Shown here piece by piece: positions 12,822 through 24,213 of a DNA stretch of 64,000 nt; within the stretch, counting starts at the first letter, position 1; each line of letters opens with the position of its first letter. This DNA comes from Stictocephala bisonia (lineage: Eukaryota; Arthropoda; Insecta; Hemiptera; Membracidae). Location of the stretch: NCBI GenBank assembly GCA_035578905.1, contig JAQJVL010002590.1, positions 26,521 through 90,520 on the forward strand, written 5' to 3'. A program made the translations under genes and the position numbers. The notes beneath the pieces are model-generated. The model was not told the DNA's origin. It did not search any database and saw only the letters and a list, made by a program, of their open reading frames with translations.

Positions 12822-13112
12822 AAAAACGTTGCATCCACCCTAGAACATTTACAGGAGCGCAAGAAAGTTTTAAGCGACTGTCGCTTCAAACGTTTTTGCT
12901 TTGTGAGTTACTTACTTTTTATCAATAACTCAGCTGTTAACTCTAAAATTGCCCTTAAATTTCATCAAAATAAGACAAACAGTAGAAAATTGTGAAGATA
13001 TTAATATTTTTTTCCAATTTTCCTTTGCTCCATATGTTAAGCTGTATACAAAATATCATTTCCTAAAGAATTTTAAAGTTGGTGTTTACAACGTTTTTGG
13101 CGGGAGCCATTC
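12822..13112. promoter_or_regulatory. E1 right TIR and subterminal motif array
   Basis: AAAAACGTT is at 12822-12830 and its complement AACGTTTTT is at 12889-12897 and 13090-13098, the last within the TIR. Three copies at each end is a symmetric arrangement. Confidence 0.55.
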
Positions 13113-13570
13113 AAATGAAGAAAGATTTAATGAATGAAGTAGTAAAATCCATCCGCGCCTAAGAAGTTCGGGTTTCGCCTCTTGGATCTCACGAATCACC
13201 ACATTTTTTAGCAATAAATTACCAGGCTGGCAATTGCGCGGTCCCATATTGCGGCTAAAACTTTAAATATATCGATCTTAAACCAAAACTAAAGTGAAAA
13301 TAGATAAATTTCTGACTAAATTCGCTTTTTAAAATTTCGATAATAGCTCGAGTTTTATTTTGGCACTAGTTTGAATATGGGTAACTTCAATAACCTGTAA
13401 AATCGAAATGAAAGAGAATTCGAAAATCTTTAAAAAGCGATTCGAGTAAAAAATGGCTTTATCTTTAAATAGATACTTCATTAAAAATTTTACGACAGTA
13501 AATGAAGGCAGTATCTTGGACCGCTCAAAGCAGTTTTTACGCTTAGCGTGGGAGTTTAGAGCCCTCTTAA

Positions 13571-14115
13571 GATATCACTATTAGATTAGTAGGAAATCAA
13601 ACAAAATTCAATTTTACTTTCGATGGCATAAGACAAAATTACGGCATTCAATCCGTGTCTAACAAAGTTGACAGGTGGACTGACTAGGTGGTCGGGGAAG
13701 TGCAGAAAACAATGCGAGCAATCGATGCGTCTATTTTTTAAACAAAAACGGAAACTGTGAGTACAACAGTAATGACGGTAAGTCTTGATTGACGTGGGTG
13801 CAAAACTGCTGGGGGGTGGGTAACAGTTTCAATATTGCGTCTTGGCTCTTACGCTTTATTCACGCAAACACGTACCACTAACACCATTTTTTACTAACCC
13901 AAACAAATCTAAGTATATGTGTTAAGTTTTAAGCTTTAATAATTACAATAAAATACACCCTACGATAATTTAATCTTAAAGGCATGTTTATCTGAAAGGG
14001 GCTATGTTTGTAATTTGAATTTAATTATATTTTTCAATTAAAATGTTTTAAAGTGTCTCATGCCCAGGCCCTGGGGCTAGAGGTCCACCCAGCCCCACCT
14101 TTGTAGGGGCCATGG
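13571..14115. other. No gene seen
   Basis: Mixed-composition sequence between the foldback element and a repeat complex. I see no long open frame, no TIR and no known domain. Confidence 0.6.
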
Positions 14116-15640
14116 TCCCTATACCCCAAATTTTTACGTTTTTAGGTAAAAAAACGTATACCTGAAATTCATGTATAAGGTACACGTTTGTTACGTGTGT
14201 AGAACTGTGAAGGTTTGAAACTTTTACTCGAGATTTTCCTCAAGTTTGGTCAGAAATAATACTTTTTATGATTTTTCCATAAGAAATACATTGAGGCAGT
14301 TTTGGGGTATAAAAAAGCTTCCGTTTTGGAACTAATAAGAATTTTCAAAATCCCTTCTTATTGCACACCTACAATATAGGACCAATCATCCTAAAAAATA
14401 TCAGTCTCGGATGTTTAGTGGTTTTCGAGAAATAGTGATCAGTGAGTCAGTGGTATTTGGCTTATATATACTATTGGCTTATATATATACTAGGGAACAC
14501 CCCTGCATGCTTCGTGTACCAACCCCGTCATCACTCGCTATGCTCGTGAGGTAAGCTCTGCCTTCGGCCTCGCCTGGGAACTCTCTATTTTTAGGCCCTT
14601 TGTGGAACTCGGCCTGGGGCCTCGTGGTTGAGCTCGACCTACGGCCTCGCCTAGAATCTCTGCTACAGGCTCCTTTGTGAAACTTGGCCTACGGCCTCGT
14701 CGGGAAGAGTTCGGCCTGCGGCCTCACCAAGGCATTCTGCTACAGCCCCATTTATGGATCTCGGCATGTAGCCTCGTGAGGAAGATCGGTTTACTGATTG
14801 CCAGGACTGTTGGTTAACCTGGCAACTGGTTAGTTTGACCATTAATTATGGTTTTTGGAGCATGGAGCCCCCTAAACATAGGGCTTTCTAAAATCTGATG
14901 TTAAATTAGTATTTGAGAGAAGAATACCTTTAATTTGACACCCCGCTCGGGTATTAGTTTAACATTACCCAATTTTTTGGTTTTTGAGCATATTTGTTAG
15001 GGGAGGTGCAGAGCCCTTAAACTTTGTCTTTTCTGAAATAAAATTATATGATGTTATTTGGGAGACGAATACCTACAGTTTGATACCCCACTTGGGCGTT
15101 TTATTTTAGTATTACCTTTTTTTTGTGTTCGGAGTTTTTTGGTGGAGGGGGTCATACACCTCTTATTAATTGCTCTTTTCAAAATCTGATGGTATATTTG
15201 GATTCAGAAAAAATAGCTTTAATTTGATATCCCACTTGAGTAGATAAGTTCAGTTTAAAAAAATGTATATTTCCAAAAATTTCTGTTTTTGGGCCGGTGA
15301 TACCCCAAAGTTTTTATGTTGAAATTCATGGATAAGGTGCACGTTTGTTACGTGTGTAGAACTGTGAAGGTTTGAAACTTTTAGTAGATATTTTCCTCAA
15401 GTTAGGTCAAAAATACTACTTTTTATGATTTTCCTATAAGAAATACATTTGTGCATATTTTGGGGTAAAAGAGGCTGTCATTTTGGAATTAATAAGAATT
15501 TTTCAAAATCCCTTCTTATTTATTGCACACCTACAATATAGGACCAATCATTCTAAAAAATTTCGGTCTCAAAATTTTATTGATTTTCGAGAAACCGTGA
15601 TCAGTGAGTTAGTGGTATTTTACTTATATATATATTTGAA
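14116..15640 (+). repeat. Composite repeat: direct repeats around two arrays
   Basis: Two copies of a 350-base sequence (about 14116-14480 and 15290-15640) share blocks such as GTACACGTTTGTTACGTGTG / GTGCACGTTTGTTACGTGTG and CACACCTACAATATAGGACC. Between them lie a degenerate GC-rich array (about 14500-14790) built on CTCGGCCTACGGCCTCG-like units, and three degenerate units of about 130-140 bases (about 14852-15270), each ending near TTTGACACCCCGCTCGGG or TTTGATACCCCACTTGGG. A related fragment (HATCCTACAAAATTTCAG-like) lies near 58265. The direct-repeat layout could be terminal repeats of an unknown element or a segmental duplication. Confidence 0.65.
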
Positions 15641-17310
15641 CTCAGCACAACATTTACAACAAAATGGCTATCTCACTTTTTCTAGGTGGTGTATATAGGG
15701 TCTGTAGTAGCCCCCCATTGGTCATGTAACGTTTTCGTTTTCAAAATAAAATTTTTGTTTTCGTTAATTGTTTTCGTCAATTTAGTAGAATTCTATGGTA
15801 AATATATTTGTTATTTGTGATAATACTTTTTTATCATTCTACAACTCAAGGCAAACAAATTAATATACAACTTGGTAATCATAGGTAGATAGCCTATATA
15901 CCGTACTTTTTATCGTTTTTTAAGAGAAATGCTTGCAAGTTGCAAAACATGCAAATATGGCCCATCAGTTCTAGGGTTAAAACTTTACTCGAACTGAACT
16001 TTACTTCGGTTGAACTCTTGAATGACATCTTTCAAATGTATTTTGGACACAAAATCATTTACCACTCTACCCAGATTTCTCACAGTATATGGGAAAAGCG
16101 TGCACGCTGTTTAAGGAGTATGTAGGCAACACACACTACACGACCGTGAATTAGGATGCAACGTTGTCGCCTGAAAAATTATTAAACCTCAATTATTATT
16201 ATCAGCTGATATTTACTATTCTAATATTTGTTATTAATAATGGTTAGTTGATTGAGTTCAATCTGGCCACGCCGCCCAGTTGACAGCTGCTCGACGACAC
16301 GCGGACAGATGACACACTAGGAAAACATTGTTAACACTCTTTAGCACGGGAATGAGCTATCTGGGTAGAGTTAGTTATCTATGCATTTACTATGGAGAGC
16401 AGAACCAGAGATGATAAGCGGTCCTGTTTGTCTGCATTGATTACAGGCACTTTATAAATATGTAACTATTCGGATGCAGTTTCCTTGTAGAACTGTATTA
16501 TTGTGATTGTAGACTTGATTTATTAATAGGCATGTTCCATTTAGCAATCCGCTATCTTACAATGGAATAATTTTATAATCCAACAAAAAAGTGACAAGAT
16601 TTCCCAAGGTAACTTATGTAATTACAGCTATATTTTTGAACATACAGTATTAATAAACAGCTTTATTAATGAAATTAAGGATAAGATCGTTTGGCAGACA
16701 GAAAGAAATTCTAAGAGCAATCTAAATGGTTGGTAGAAAAGTGTCCGAGAGCATAGATATCCGACCCAATTGTACTCAATTCCTAGTTAAAATAAACTTA
16801 TTATGTTACATTACATATGGTACTTTATTTTATTTCGAATACATCCTGCAGTTAATTACCTTACTCTCAGCTCATGTAAATGTATTTGTACGCGGAAGTC
16901 TTTGTTAGTTTCTATTATGTATTCTAATAGTAATCTATGCATGGTTTTGTGTCAGTCATTCCGTAACTATAGTAGACCTATACATATAATAATGCATCAT
17001 TTTGCACTAGCTATTTATCTGTACGCACAACGTTGTGTCGGTGTCTCATATGTAAGAAAATATGTAAGAAAGTAAGTAAGAAAAATATGTATTTTGCGAA
17101 GTGATCAATATAAAGTATATAACACAATGCTTATCGTAATATGGGGTTTATAAGCAATTAAATTTAAATCTCAGTAAAAATTAATTTCATCATATACAAA
17201 TACATATAATTTAATTCTGTCTTACTGTTATTTAATTTCCTAAGTTCAAGATTACTAAACTGTTATGAATTTTTCATAAAACACATTTTAATTTTTATGC
17301 ATTGCAAAGC
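15641..17310. other. No gene seen
   Basis: Open frames here are short (61-90 codons), overlap each other and lack domain character. There is no TIR, array or splice-consistent exon I can support. Confidence 0.55.
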
Positions 17311-17416
17311 CTATATGCTTATTAACATATGTCACCTTTGTTACAAACATACAGAAATAGCCAACAGCCCTTGCTTCGCTATGGGGTGTTCTCTACGGTT
17401 GCTTACCCTTCTATCC
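17311..17416 (+). repeat. 105-base direct repeat, left copy
   Basis: TATGCTTATTAACATATGTC through CTACGGTTGC recurs in the same orientation at 20038-20142 with a few mismatches. The two copies bracket the inverted-arm element 17417-20037. They are too long and too diverged for a normal target duplication. Confidence 0.75.
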
Positions 17417-18146
17417 GTAACAAAAGTTTGGAGACTCGAGTTTGGATGCTTACAAAAATTAAACTAACAAAGCTATAGTAATGGAATACGTACCAATATT
17501 TTCATTGTTTTATTGTGCGTTGATAGGTATCAACAAAAAACTTTTTGTAATTATTTTTTTCATATTTATACTTCGTACCGAACGAAAAAAAATCACGATT
17601 TTTCACTAATTCCAAAAAAATCTTGACTTTTGAAAACCGCTGACTAGATACCCGTTCATATATATTGATGAAAATTTAATACATGATTGGTTATGGTATT
17701 GAAAATACTATATTAAAGTTTCAAAATATTTCTTTCATTAGAAAAAAAGTTCTTGTAGATTCTATAAAACAACTTTTTCTAAGCAATGGCTGATCTGACG
17801 AGGTTGAACTTGACATTGTTGTAATAAGCTAATTTCACATATTTAACTACATACTTTGTTAACCTTTTACAGGCCATCGTGTATTTTGTAACGATTTTTA
17901 TTTGATAGCGAAGCGATGTTCACTGAAGCGAGAATGCTGTTCGCAGCAAGGTGCTCTGTCATGAGTTATGTGTCAGGAATGCGCTGTTGCCAGGTGGACA
18001 GCCCTCTTCAGGCTAAAATCGTGACTCACTGGTAAGGCCAACCCTGTAAAATATCTGGTAAATATGACTGTTGTCTCTGAATAACGCATGACTCATAGCC
18101 TGTACCTCTACTTAAAGGCATGCTGACACTTATTTTCTATATTCTG

Positions 18147-18765
18147 CATCAATCAATCAATCAAACTTTATTGCCATATAATACAATTAGTACATGGGCA
18201 GGCGTCAATTATTCTAGTGAACAATACTGTACAAAGAATACATATATATATATATATATATATTCCTAGAATTATAATTACAACATTAACTATTAATTAC
18301 TTTGCAGAAACTCATTTATATTATAATATGCTTCACTCAAAAGTAAGCCTCAAAAGTAAGTCTGGTTTTAAAAGGTTTTGCATCCATTTTAATTTTTAGT
18401 GGGGCTGGCAGAGAATTAAATAATTTAATACCATTCATTAATAAATGTTTTTTAAAAAAGGAGGTCCGGTGTTTAGGTATTGGTAGATTTGTTTTACTTC
18501 GGAGGTTGAAGCTATTGGAGCATTGAGATGGTTCCATTCTGAAAAGGTCAGGGTTATTTATGACAAAACTTAGTGTTTGATATATATATAAATGGATGGA
18601 AGTGTTAAAATATTGTGGTTTTTAAACCATTCTCTGCATGAATCGGTTCTTCTTAGTTTGAAGATGATCCTTACGGCTCTCTTCTGAAGTTTGAATAGTT
18701 GTTTAGTTCTACTGGTTTCAGAGCCCCAAATAGATAGCATGAGTTGTTGTCGAGTAAGCATCTAC
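18147..18765 (-). mobile_element. LINE 3' end, 5'-truncated
   Basis: On the minus strand, frames at 18570-18761 and 18337-18537 give the C-terminal reverse-transcriptase flank typical of jockey/CR1-like LINEs: LQKRAVRIIF, SCREWF and ILTLPSIYI, then an FFKKHLLMNGIKLFNSLP block. The 3' end is a repeated TTGA tail (18147-18165), as in CR1-like elements. A (TA)n run lies at 18241-18262. Confidence 0.75.
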
Positions 18766-18777
18766 CAGAGAACAGCC

Positions 18778-19310
18778 ATGCCTCCCAGAGAATATTTTTC
18801 CGAGCAAGAAATTGTAATGATATTAAGTGAAATATGTTTTTTTAAGACTGAGGGTGAGAGATTGGGTGACAAACGCTTTCCAATTTATGAAAAAACGAGG
18901 ATGTGTTTAGGACTATCTTTGTCATCGGTGAAGAGGATTGGAGCAGCGTCCAACAAAGAAAATGGAAGTTTTTCTCCACCATCAAGGAAGAGACAGTGTG
19001 TGCAACAAGGACGGCCGAAGATCTGGTTAGATGACTTCACTCTTGGTGCTTTAAGATAAACTATTTATGACTTCTATTTGAAAAAGATGTACCCTACATT
19101 AGAAACATTAATACATCAACTCAATGAAAACATCTAGCTCGGATGTCCCTTCAATGTAAAAAATGACACTACACAGAACAGTAAAAAAACTTGGGTTCAG
19201 ATTTAGAAACTTCAATAGGAAACCAGTGTTAATGGAGTCAACGACGATTGCTGCTTCGAGAAATGCTTTTTTTGAAAAAAATTAAAGAACTTATTCTGAA
19301 GAGGACGAGT
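18778..19310 (+). pseudogene. Tc1/IS630-like transposase, N-terminal remnant
   Basis: Starts MPPREYFSEQE. It keeps a helix-turn-helix-like segment, a basic GRPK linker, DDFTLGALR and YPTLETLIHQLNEN, then after a frame change LHRTVKKLGFRFRNFNRKP. This order is typical of the DNA-binding half of Tc1/IS630-type transposases found in insects. The gene is broken by a TAA at 19057 and frameshifts, and the catalytic DDE half is missing. Confidence 0.65.
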
Positions 19311-20037
19311 GAAGAATGTTGAGGTGATTTTACTCTGTGAATTGAGTAGCAGAGTTTAAATCCTCTTGTATACTGTACATTGACTTTAAATATTATGACG
19401 TGGCCCTTCTTGGGCTGAGTATTTGTAAATATTGTACATAGATATTATGACAAATCCTTTTATTACAGGAATATAACCATTTTTAAACTTACAATTGGAG
19501 GCCCACAGCCCTCATGAGAAAAAGTGATGGAAAATGGTATAAAAATATTGAAAACCAAAAATATTACATTATCTCTTCTTATACGAACCTGGATGACGGC
19601 TGGACTGGCAGCGACTTGGCAACACTGCAGTCCCGCCGGACACGTTACTCACGGCTCAGTGCACATCGCTTTGCTATCAAATAAAAATCGCTACAAAATA
19701 CACGATGGGCTGCAAAAGATTAACAAAGTATGTAGTTAAATATGTGAAATTAGCTTATTACAACAATTTCAAGTTCAACCTCGTCAGATCAGCTATTGCT
19801 AAGAAAAGTTGTTATAATATAGAATCTACAAGAACTTTTTTTCTAATGAAAGAAAAACTTTGAATCTCTAATATAGTATTTTCAATACCATAACCAATCA
19901 CGTATTACATTTTCATCAAGATATATGAACGGGTATTTAGTCAGCGCTTTTCAAAAGTCAAGATTTGTTTGGAACTAGTGAAAAATTGTGTAATTTTTTA
20001 GTTCGGTACAAAGTATAAAACCAGTAGTATTTTTTTT

Positions 20038-20142
20038 AGTATATGCTTATTAACATATGTCACATTTGATACAAACATACAGAAATAGCCAACAGCCCTT
20101 GCTTCGCTATGGGGTGGTTCTCTACGGTTGCATACCCTTCCA
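20038..20142 (+). repeat. 105-base direct repeat, right copy
   Basis: Same orientation as 17311-17416. It shares AGAAATAGCCAACAGCCCTT and CTTCGCTATGGGGTG. Confidence 0.75.
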
Positions 20143-20960
20143 TCCACGATTTTCTCTAAACCATAACATCTATATAAAAGCTCAGCCTGCTTTGATGTAT
20201 AGATGTATATAAATAAAGTTTTATAGTCTAGAAACCCTTTAAATCAACTTTAGGGGGGTACAACATAGTGCTATCATGTCAGATTTAGTAGAAATTATCT
20301 TAAAAATTTCACAATGTAAACTAAATCAGCTGAGCTTTTGTGTCATGTTTATGTTTTTTGTTTCAGTTCTTTCAAATAAATTATATTAATAATGCCAATG
20401 CTACCTACTTTTATGGATAAGAGGAGGCATCAAGGGGCTGTTTATTTTATACCCGTTAAAAATGGAATTTCGAGAAATCCTTTCTCAACCTATCTCTATG
20501 ATACAAATGCTATCATTTAATAGCCAAGGGGGTAATACAAGCTATCATTTAATACAACCCTTAACATTTAATCAAAATCGGTTCAGTGGTCCCGGAGATT
20601 TCGTGATGAGTATATTGTTTTTGAATTCTATGTATTAAGATAATTGTGGTCATCCCAATTTGTTTCCCATTCCACTTTAAACAAATATTATTTATTAACC
20701 ACACATTTTTTAAGCAAAGCCAGCTTTGATACTTTTGTTTGAAACAGAAATAAATTGATTTATATTAAATCACAATACCACAATTCAGTCAATAAAGATT
20801 ATCTGAAGGTCCATGACAAAATTTTATCACATTTAAATAAAATACAGTATAACAATCAGTTAAAAATATTTTTTTTTTAATTTATCTTCTACTCCAAGAC
20901 ATTGTATTTTATTATTGTGTCTAAAAGTACAAATAAAAATTTTCATCCTGTTTTCAACAG
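20143..20960. other. Dispersed-repeat-like sequence, no gene
   Basis: Contains AAATCGGTTCAGTGGTCCCG followed by GAGATTTCGTGATGAG at about 20577-20612. This sentence-like motif is common in arthropod interspersed repeats. I see no coding sequence and cannot define the ends. Confidence 0.45.
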
Positions 20961-21091
20961 AAAGCACTACACAAACATCCTCATTGTTGTGCCATATGCA
21001 GTGGGGTGAAAATACGAGTATATATGACCAAAACAGAACACGGACTCTTTTTGCCATCCCGCAACAAGCCAAGGAAGAGTTCAAAGATGGG
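20961..21091 (+). CDS. Possible isolated exon
   Basis: A good acceptor (TCCTGTTTTCAACAG) and a good donor (GATGGG|GTAAGTC) bound 131 bases that are open in one frame (reading CHMQWGENTS to QQAKEEFKDG). No partner exon or homology was recognised, and the minus strand is also open, so this may be chance. Confidence 0.2.
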
Positions 21092-21192
21092 GTAAGTCGT
21101 TGATGTTCTAAAACTGAATCTGAGTGGATAAGTATAAAAGACATGAGTGACAAATTCCAGAGCCATTATGGTGGATGCTGCGGACTCACGTT

Positions 21193-21842
21193 AGGGATGG
21201 CAACAATACATAGGAAATAGATAAATACATGTCGTTATATCGATATATTAGCATCAACATTTTCTTTTGATAATATCGGACATATCAATATTTTGGTCCG
21301 ATATATCGAATAACTATATATTGACGCTATTCTCTCTACTGAGAATCATCATGATTCGAAAAAACATATTTAAATTGCCTCTTATGCATACAATACATGC
21401 ACTGATTTAATAAAGTAACTTTATTTAGTTTTTTTACAGGAGGTAAACACACTAAAATGTAGTTTATTGTAGACCAGTGGGTGGAATGGGTAAATGAAGC
21501 TGTATGCGAGTTGGCAATGCTGACTCTAAGATGCTTAGCCAGTCAGTCGTCTTACAAATCATTATTACGTTATTCTTTTAGTTATAATTAACATAATAAT
21601 TAAAGTTATAATAATTATTATCATTTTGAATTTTTTTTCATTCAACTCCACAGACCACTACTTGTTTCATGTAGGTAATGCATTTAATTTTTACTTTCAG
21701 TAGCCTATTCTAAATAGTGGTAGCAAAACATGAGTGTATTTTTGTCATGACATAAGAGTAAGTGCATAATTTTAAACAGATAAATCATTTACAATTCGGT
21801 TACCCAATATATATCGATATGTTTAAAATATTTGCCATCCCT
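21193..21842. mobile_element. Small hAT-like element
   Basis: Ends AGGGATGGCAA (21193-21203) and TTGCCATCCCT (21832-21842) are inverted repeats in hAT style. ATATATCGATAT-type sequence lies just inside both ends. There is no transposase. A clean 8-bp target duplication is not visible. Confidence 0.5.
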
Positions 21843-22206
21843 TATTCAGGTAGCTTACCTGCTGAGTCAAGTGTGCAATTATGGCGAGGAGGATGGGGAG
21901 CCCTTTTGGGGATTAACACTAGGTGTTCAATATTGGTGCACCGGTTTATATTTGGATGTAAGCTGTGAGGTTGAGCCAGAAGAAGCTATAGCTCTCGGTC
22001 ATAAAAAGCAGAAGAAATTAAGAGAAATTTTTATTTTATTTTATTGTCTCAACGGCAATGCCATTTACATGCAGACTTACGTATAAGAGTATAGAACAAT
22101 TTTAACGATACAAAATGACTAGTACTAAACGTGGCAGCATATAACAATTGTAACAAATTAATAAATAAATATATAAATATATGTATGACTAACAACAAGC
22201 CAATAT

Positions 22207-24213
22207 CTATGAATTCTTCAATTTTTGCTTGAATGATTTGAGGCTGTCGAAGAAGAAGTCAACCACTTCTGGCACTGAATTACCAAGTTGATGCAGTCTA
22301 GCTACTGGTCTGAGTTTCAGATAGTTGGTTCTATACTGCATGTGGACAAACAAATCTGTTGATCTGGTAGTTCTAGGGACCCTAAAGTTAATCCTGGCCA
22401 GAAGATCCAAGCAGTCGATGTTACCTCTAATCAGATTGAAAAAAAAAAACAAGGTCCGCTTGGTCCCGACGTGCCTCCAGAGTGTCTAAATGAAAATGGT
22501 CCATCAAAAGGTCCACGAGAACGTCGGCAAAGGCAAAACCCAGTCTTGTTCCTACAAGCCTAAGGAATCTTCTTTGGATTCTTTCCAAACGAATGATATG
22601 GTGGAGGTAGTATGGTTTCCATATTATTGAAGCGTATTCAAGGATGGGACGTAGAAGTGATTTGTAAAGTATGGTAATGGAATATACAGACAGGCCACTC
22701 CTTGCAGCACGAGACAAGAGACCAAGAAGTCTGCTAGCCCTTTTACAGATGTCGTCAATATGGCATTCTGGCGACAATGACCTGGTAAATCGCACTCCCA
22801 AATCCCTCACTGTCTCAACTCGATGCAGAATGGTTCCATGTAACTGGTAATTGCACTGAATGACCGATTCACCCCGACAGAAAGATATAACCATGCATTT
22901 GGACGTGTTCAATTCCATCTTGTTATTAGCACACCACTTGGACACCTGTCCTCCTGACACCTCATTCAAGGAACGTCGAAGGACCTCACCACCCTCAGCA
23001 TCCCTTAATGCACTGAAAAGTTTGATATCATCTGCGAAGATGAGAAACTTACCCTGAATAACCTCACCAATGTCATTAATAAATAAATTGAAGAGATAGG
23101 GGCCCAAGAGTAAGCCTTGAGGAACCCCTGATTTAACCTGAAAAGGTTCAGAGTAAGCACCACCGTGGCTAACTATGGCGGTCCTCCCTCTCAAGTAACT
23201 TGCAAGCCAGGACAATAAAGGATCCAAAATTCCATATGATTGGAGCTTCAACACGAGGATGGCATGGCTAACCTTGTCAAAAGCTTTGCTACAATCAAGG
23301 TATATAGAGTCCACTTGGGAGTAGTTTTCAAATGCGGATAATATAAATTCTTCGTACAACACAAGATTTGTAATGGTCGATCTTCCTGCAGTGAAACCGT
23401 GCTGTTCTGGAATAAGTATTCTTGAAAGTAGGGTCTTCAGTCTGTCCAGAACAACTGATTCAAAAATCTTGGCAATAGGGGACTGAATAGAAATAGGGCG
23501 GTAGTGCTAACTGACTGACGGTCTCCATCTTTATAGATTGGAACCACATAGCTTGCTTTAAGCGATGAAGGGAAAACACCCTCTCTAAGACTTTCATTGA
23601 AGAGATGAGAGAGCTGTTTACAGATAATATCGCTACAATTACGCAAGGCAATAGGAGGAATGAGGTCAGGTCCACAACCCTTGTTGACATCCATAGCATC
23701 TATCTTTCGCTTCACTTCCTCAGCAGTACACTCAAGCAAAGACGAAGAACAGTTACTATCTCTAACTGGAAAGTTGGTTGAAATTCTATCAGGCTCAGAA
23801 TATACACTGGAAAATTGGTGAGCAAACATGTTACAGATCTTATGGCAATCAGATGATTCCTCATCCCCAAGTTTCATCCTAGAAGCTATAACATTGGTTC
23901 GTCTCAGAGATTTGATGTGACTCCAGAAAATCTTGGGGTTTGTAGAGCTTGTCCCATCCACATGAGCAATATAAGAGTAGTAGCAGCACGTTGCAAGATT
24001 TCTACAAGCAGTTCTAGCTCTAGCAGAATAATCACTATCAAAGCCAGTCTGCTTATAAACCCTGTGCAGTATTTTCTTATTGACTATCATGACCTTCAGT
24101 TCTTGACTAAACCAGCGCGGGAAGTGAGATTGTCCAACACGTTTTAAAGGAGTGTTGTTTGCTACCAACTGACTCAGTCCTCTAATATACTGAGTGAAAG
24201 ACGCATCAGAACC
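22207..24213 (-). pseudogene. LINE reverse transcriptase
   Basis: PRWFSQEL, KIFWSHIKSLR, GPDLIPP, a frameshift near 23500, HGFTAGRST, LDCSKAFDKV, GVPQGLLLGP and the catalytic FADDIKLF block are present. After it come NTSKCMVISF, LRPILEYASIIW and LERIQRRFLRLVGTR. A run of A residues at 22440 shifts the frame into the C-terminal segment. The GVPQGSxLGP block reads GLLLGP here. Confidence 0.85.

Larger units (their letters stand above)
10253..13112 (+). mobile_element. E1: DNA transposon with TIRs and a DUF7869-like transposase
   Basis: The ends are inverted repeats starting GAATGGCTCCCGCCAAAAAC (10254 onward and the complement ending at 13112). The match is perfect for 25 bases and near-perfect for about 10 more. 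The uninterrupted left arm gives the empty site GAGTTAAATGAAG; the filled site reads GAGTTAAAA-element-AAATGAAG, which fits a short AAA target duplication. Inside is one spliced, now broken, plus-strand gene related to the one in E2 (59981-62908). The short motif AAAAACGTT occurs three times near each end. Confidence 0.85.
986..13570. mobile_element. Giant foldback (long inverted-repeat) element flanked by TTAA
   Basis: Two arms of about 4.35 kb are reverse complements of each other (986-5337 against 6373-13570, after removing a 2.86-kb insertion in the right arm). The outer ends read TTAAGAGGGCTCTAAACTCC and its complement, each starting with TTAA (986-989 and 13567-13570), which looks like a TTAA target duplication as used by piggyBac- and Kolobok-type elements. 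Sampled stretches of the arms match at well over 95 percent, and a 183-base stretch encodes the same peptide in both. No transposase of its own is visible, so it is non-autonomous. The central loop (5338-6372) holds a tandem repeat and a second copy of the terminal sequence. Confidence 0.8.
6373..13570 (-). repeat. Right arm of the foldback element, interrupted by E1
   Basis: This is the reverse complement of 986-5337, with the same minisatellite mirrored and a 2.86-kb transposon inserted at 10253-13112. The insertion is missing from the left arm, so the two arms have been separate sequences long enough for one to be hit. That argues against a cloning or assembly palindrome. Confidence 0.85.
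17417..20037. mobile_element. Tc1/IS630-like element with long inverted arms
   Basis: 17417-18020 is the reverse complement of about 19568-20037. The outer two-thirds match well (for example CTTGTAGATTCTATAAAACA against its complement near 19825); the inner part is more diverged. A third copy of one arm is at 41411-41872. The middle holds a decayed Tc1/IS630-type transposase (18778-19310) and an inserted LINE 3' end (18147-18765). I infer a non-autonomous or dying element with roughly 0.5-0.6 kb terminal repeats. Confidence 0.6.

Noticed and set aside
986..13570. Palindrome produced by assembly or chimeric reads
   Set aside because: The arms differ by scattered changes and by a 2.86-kb transposon present in only one.
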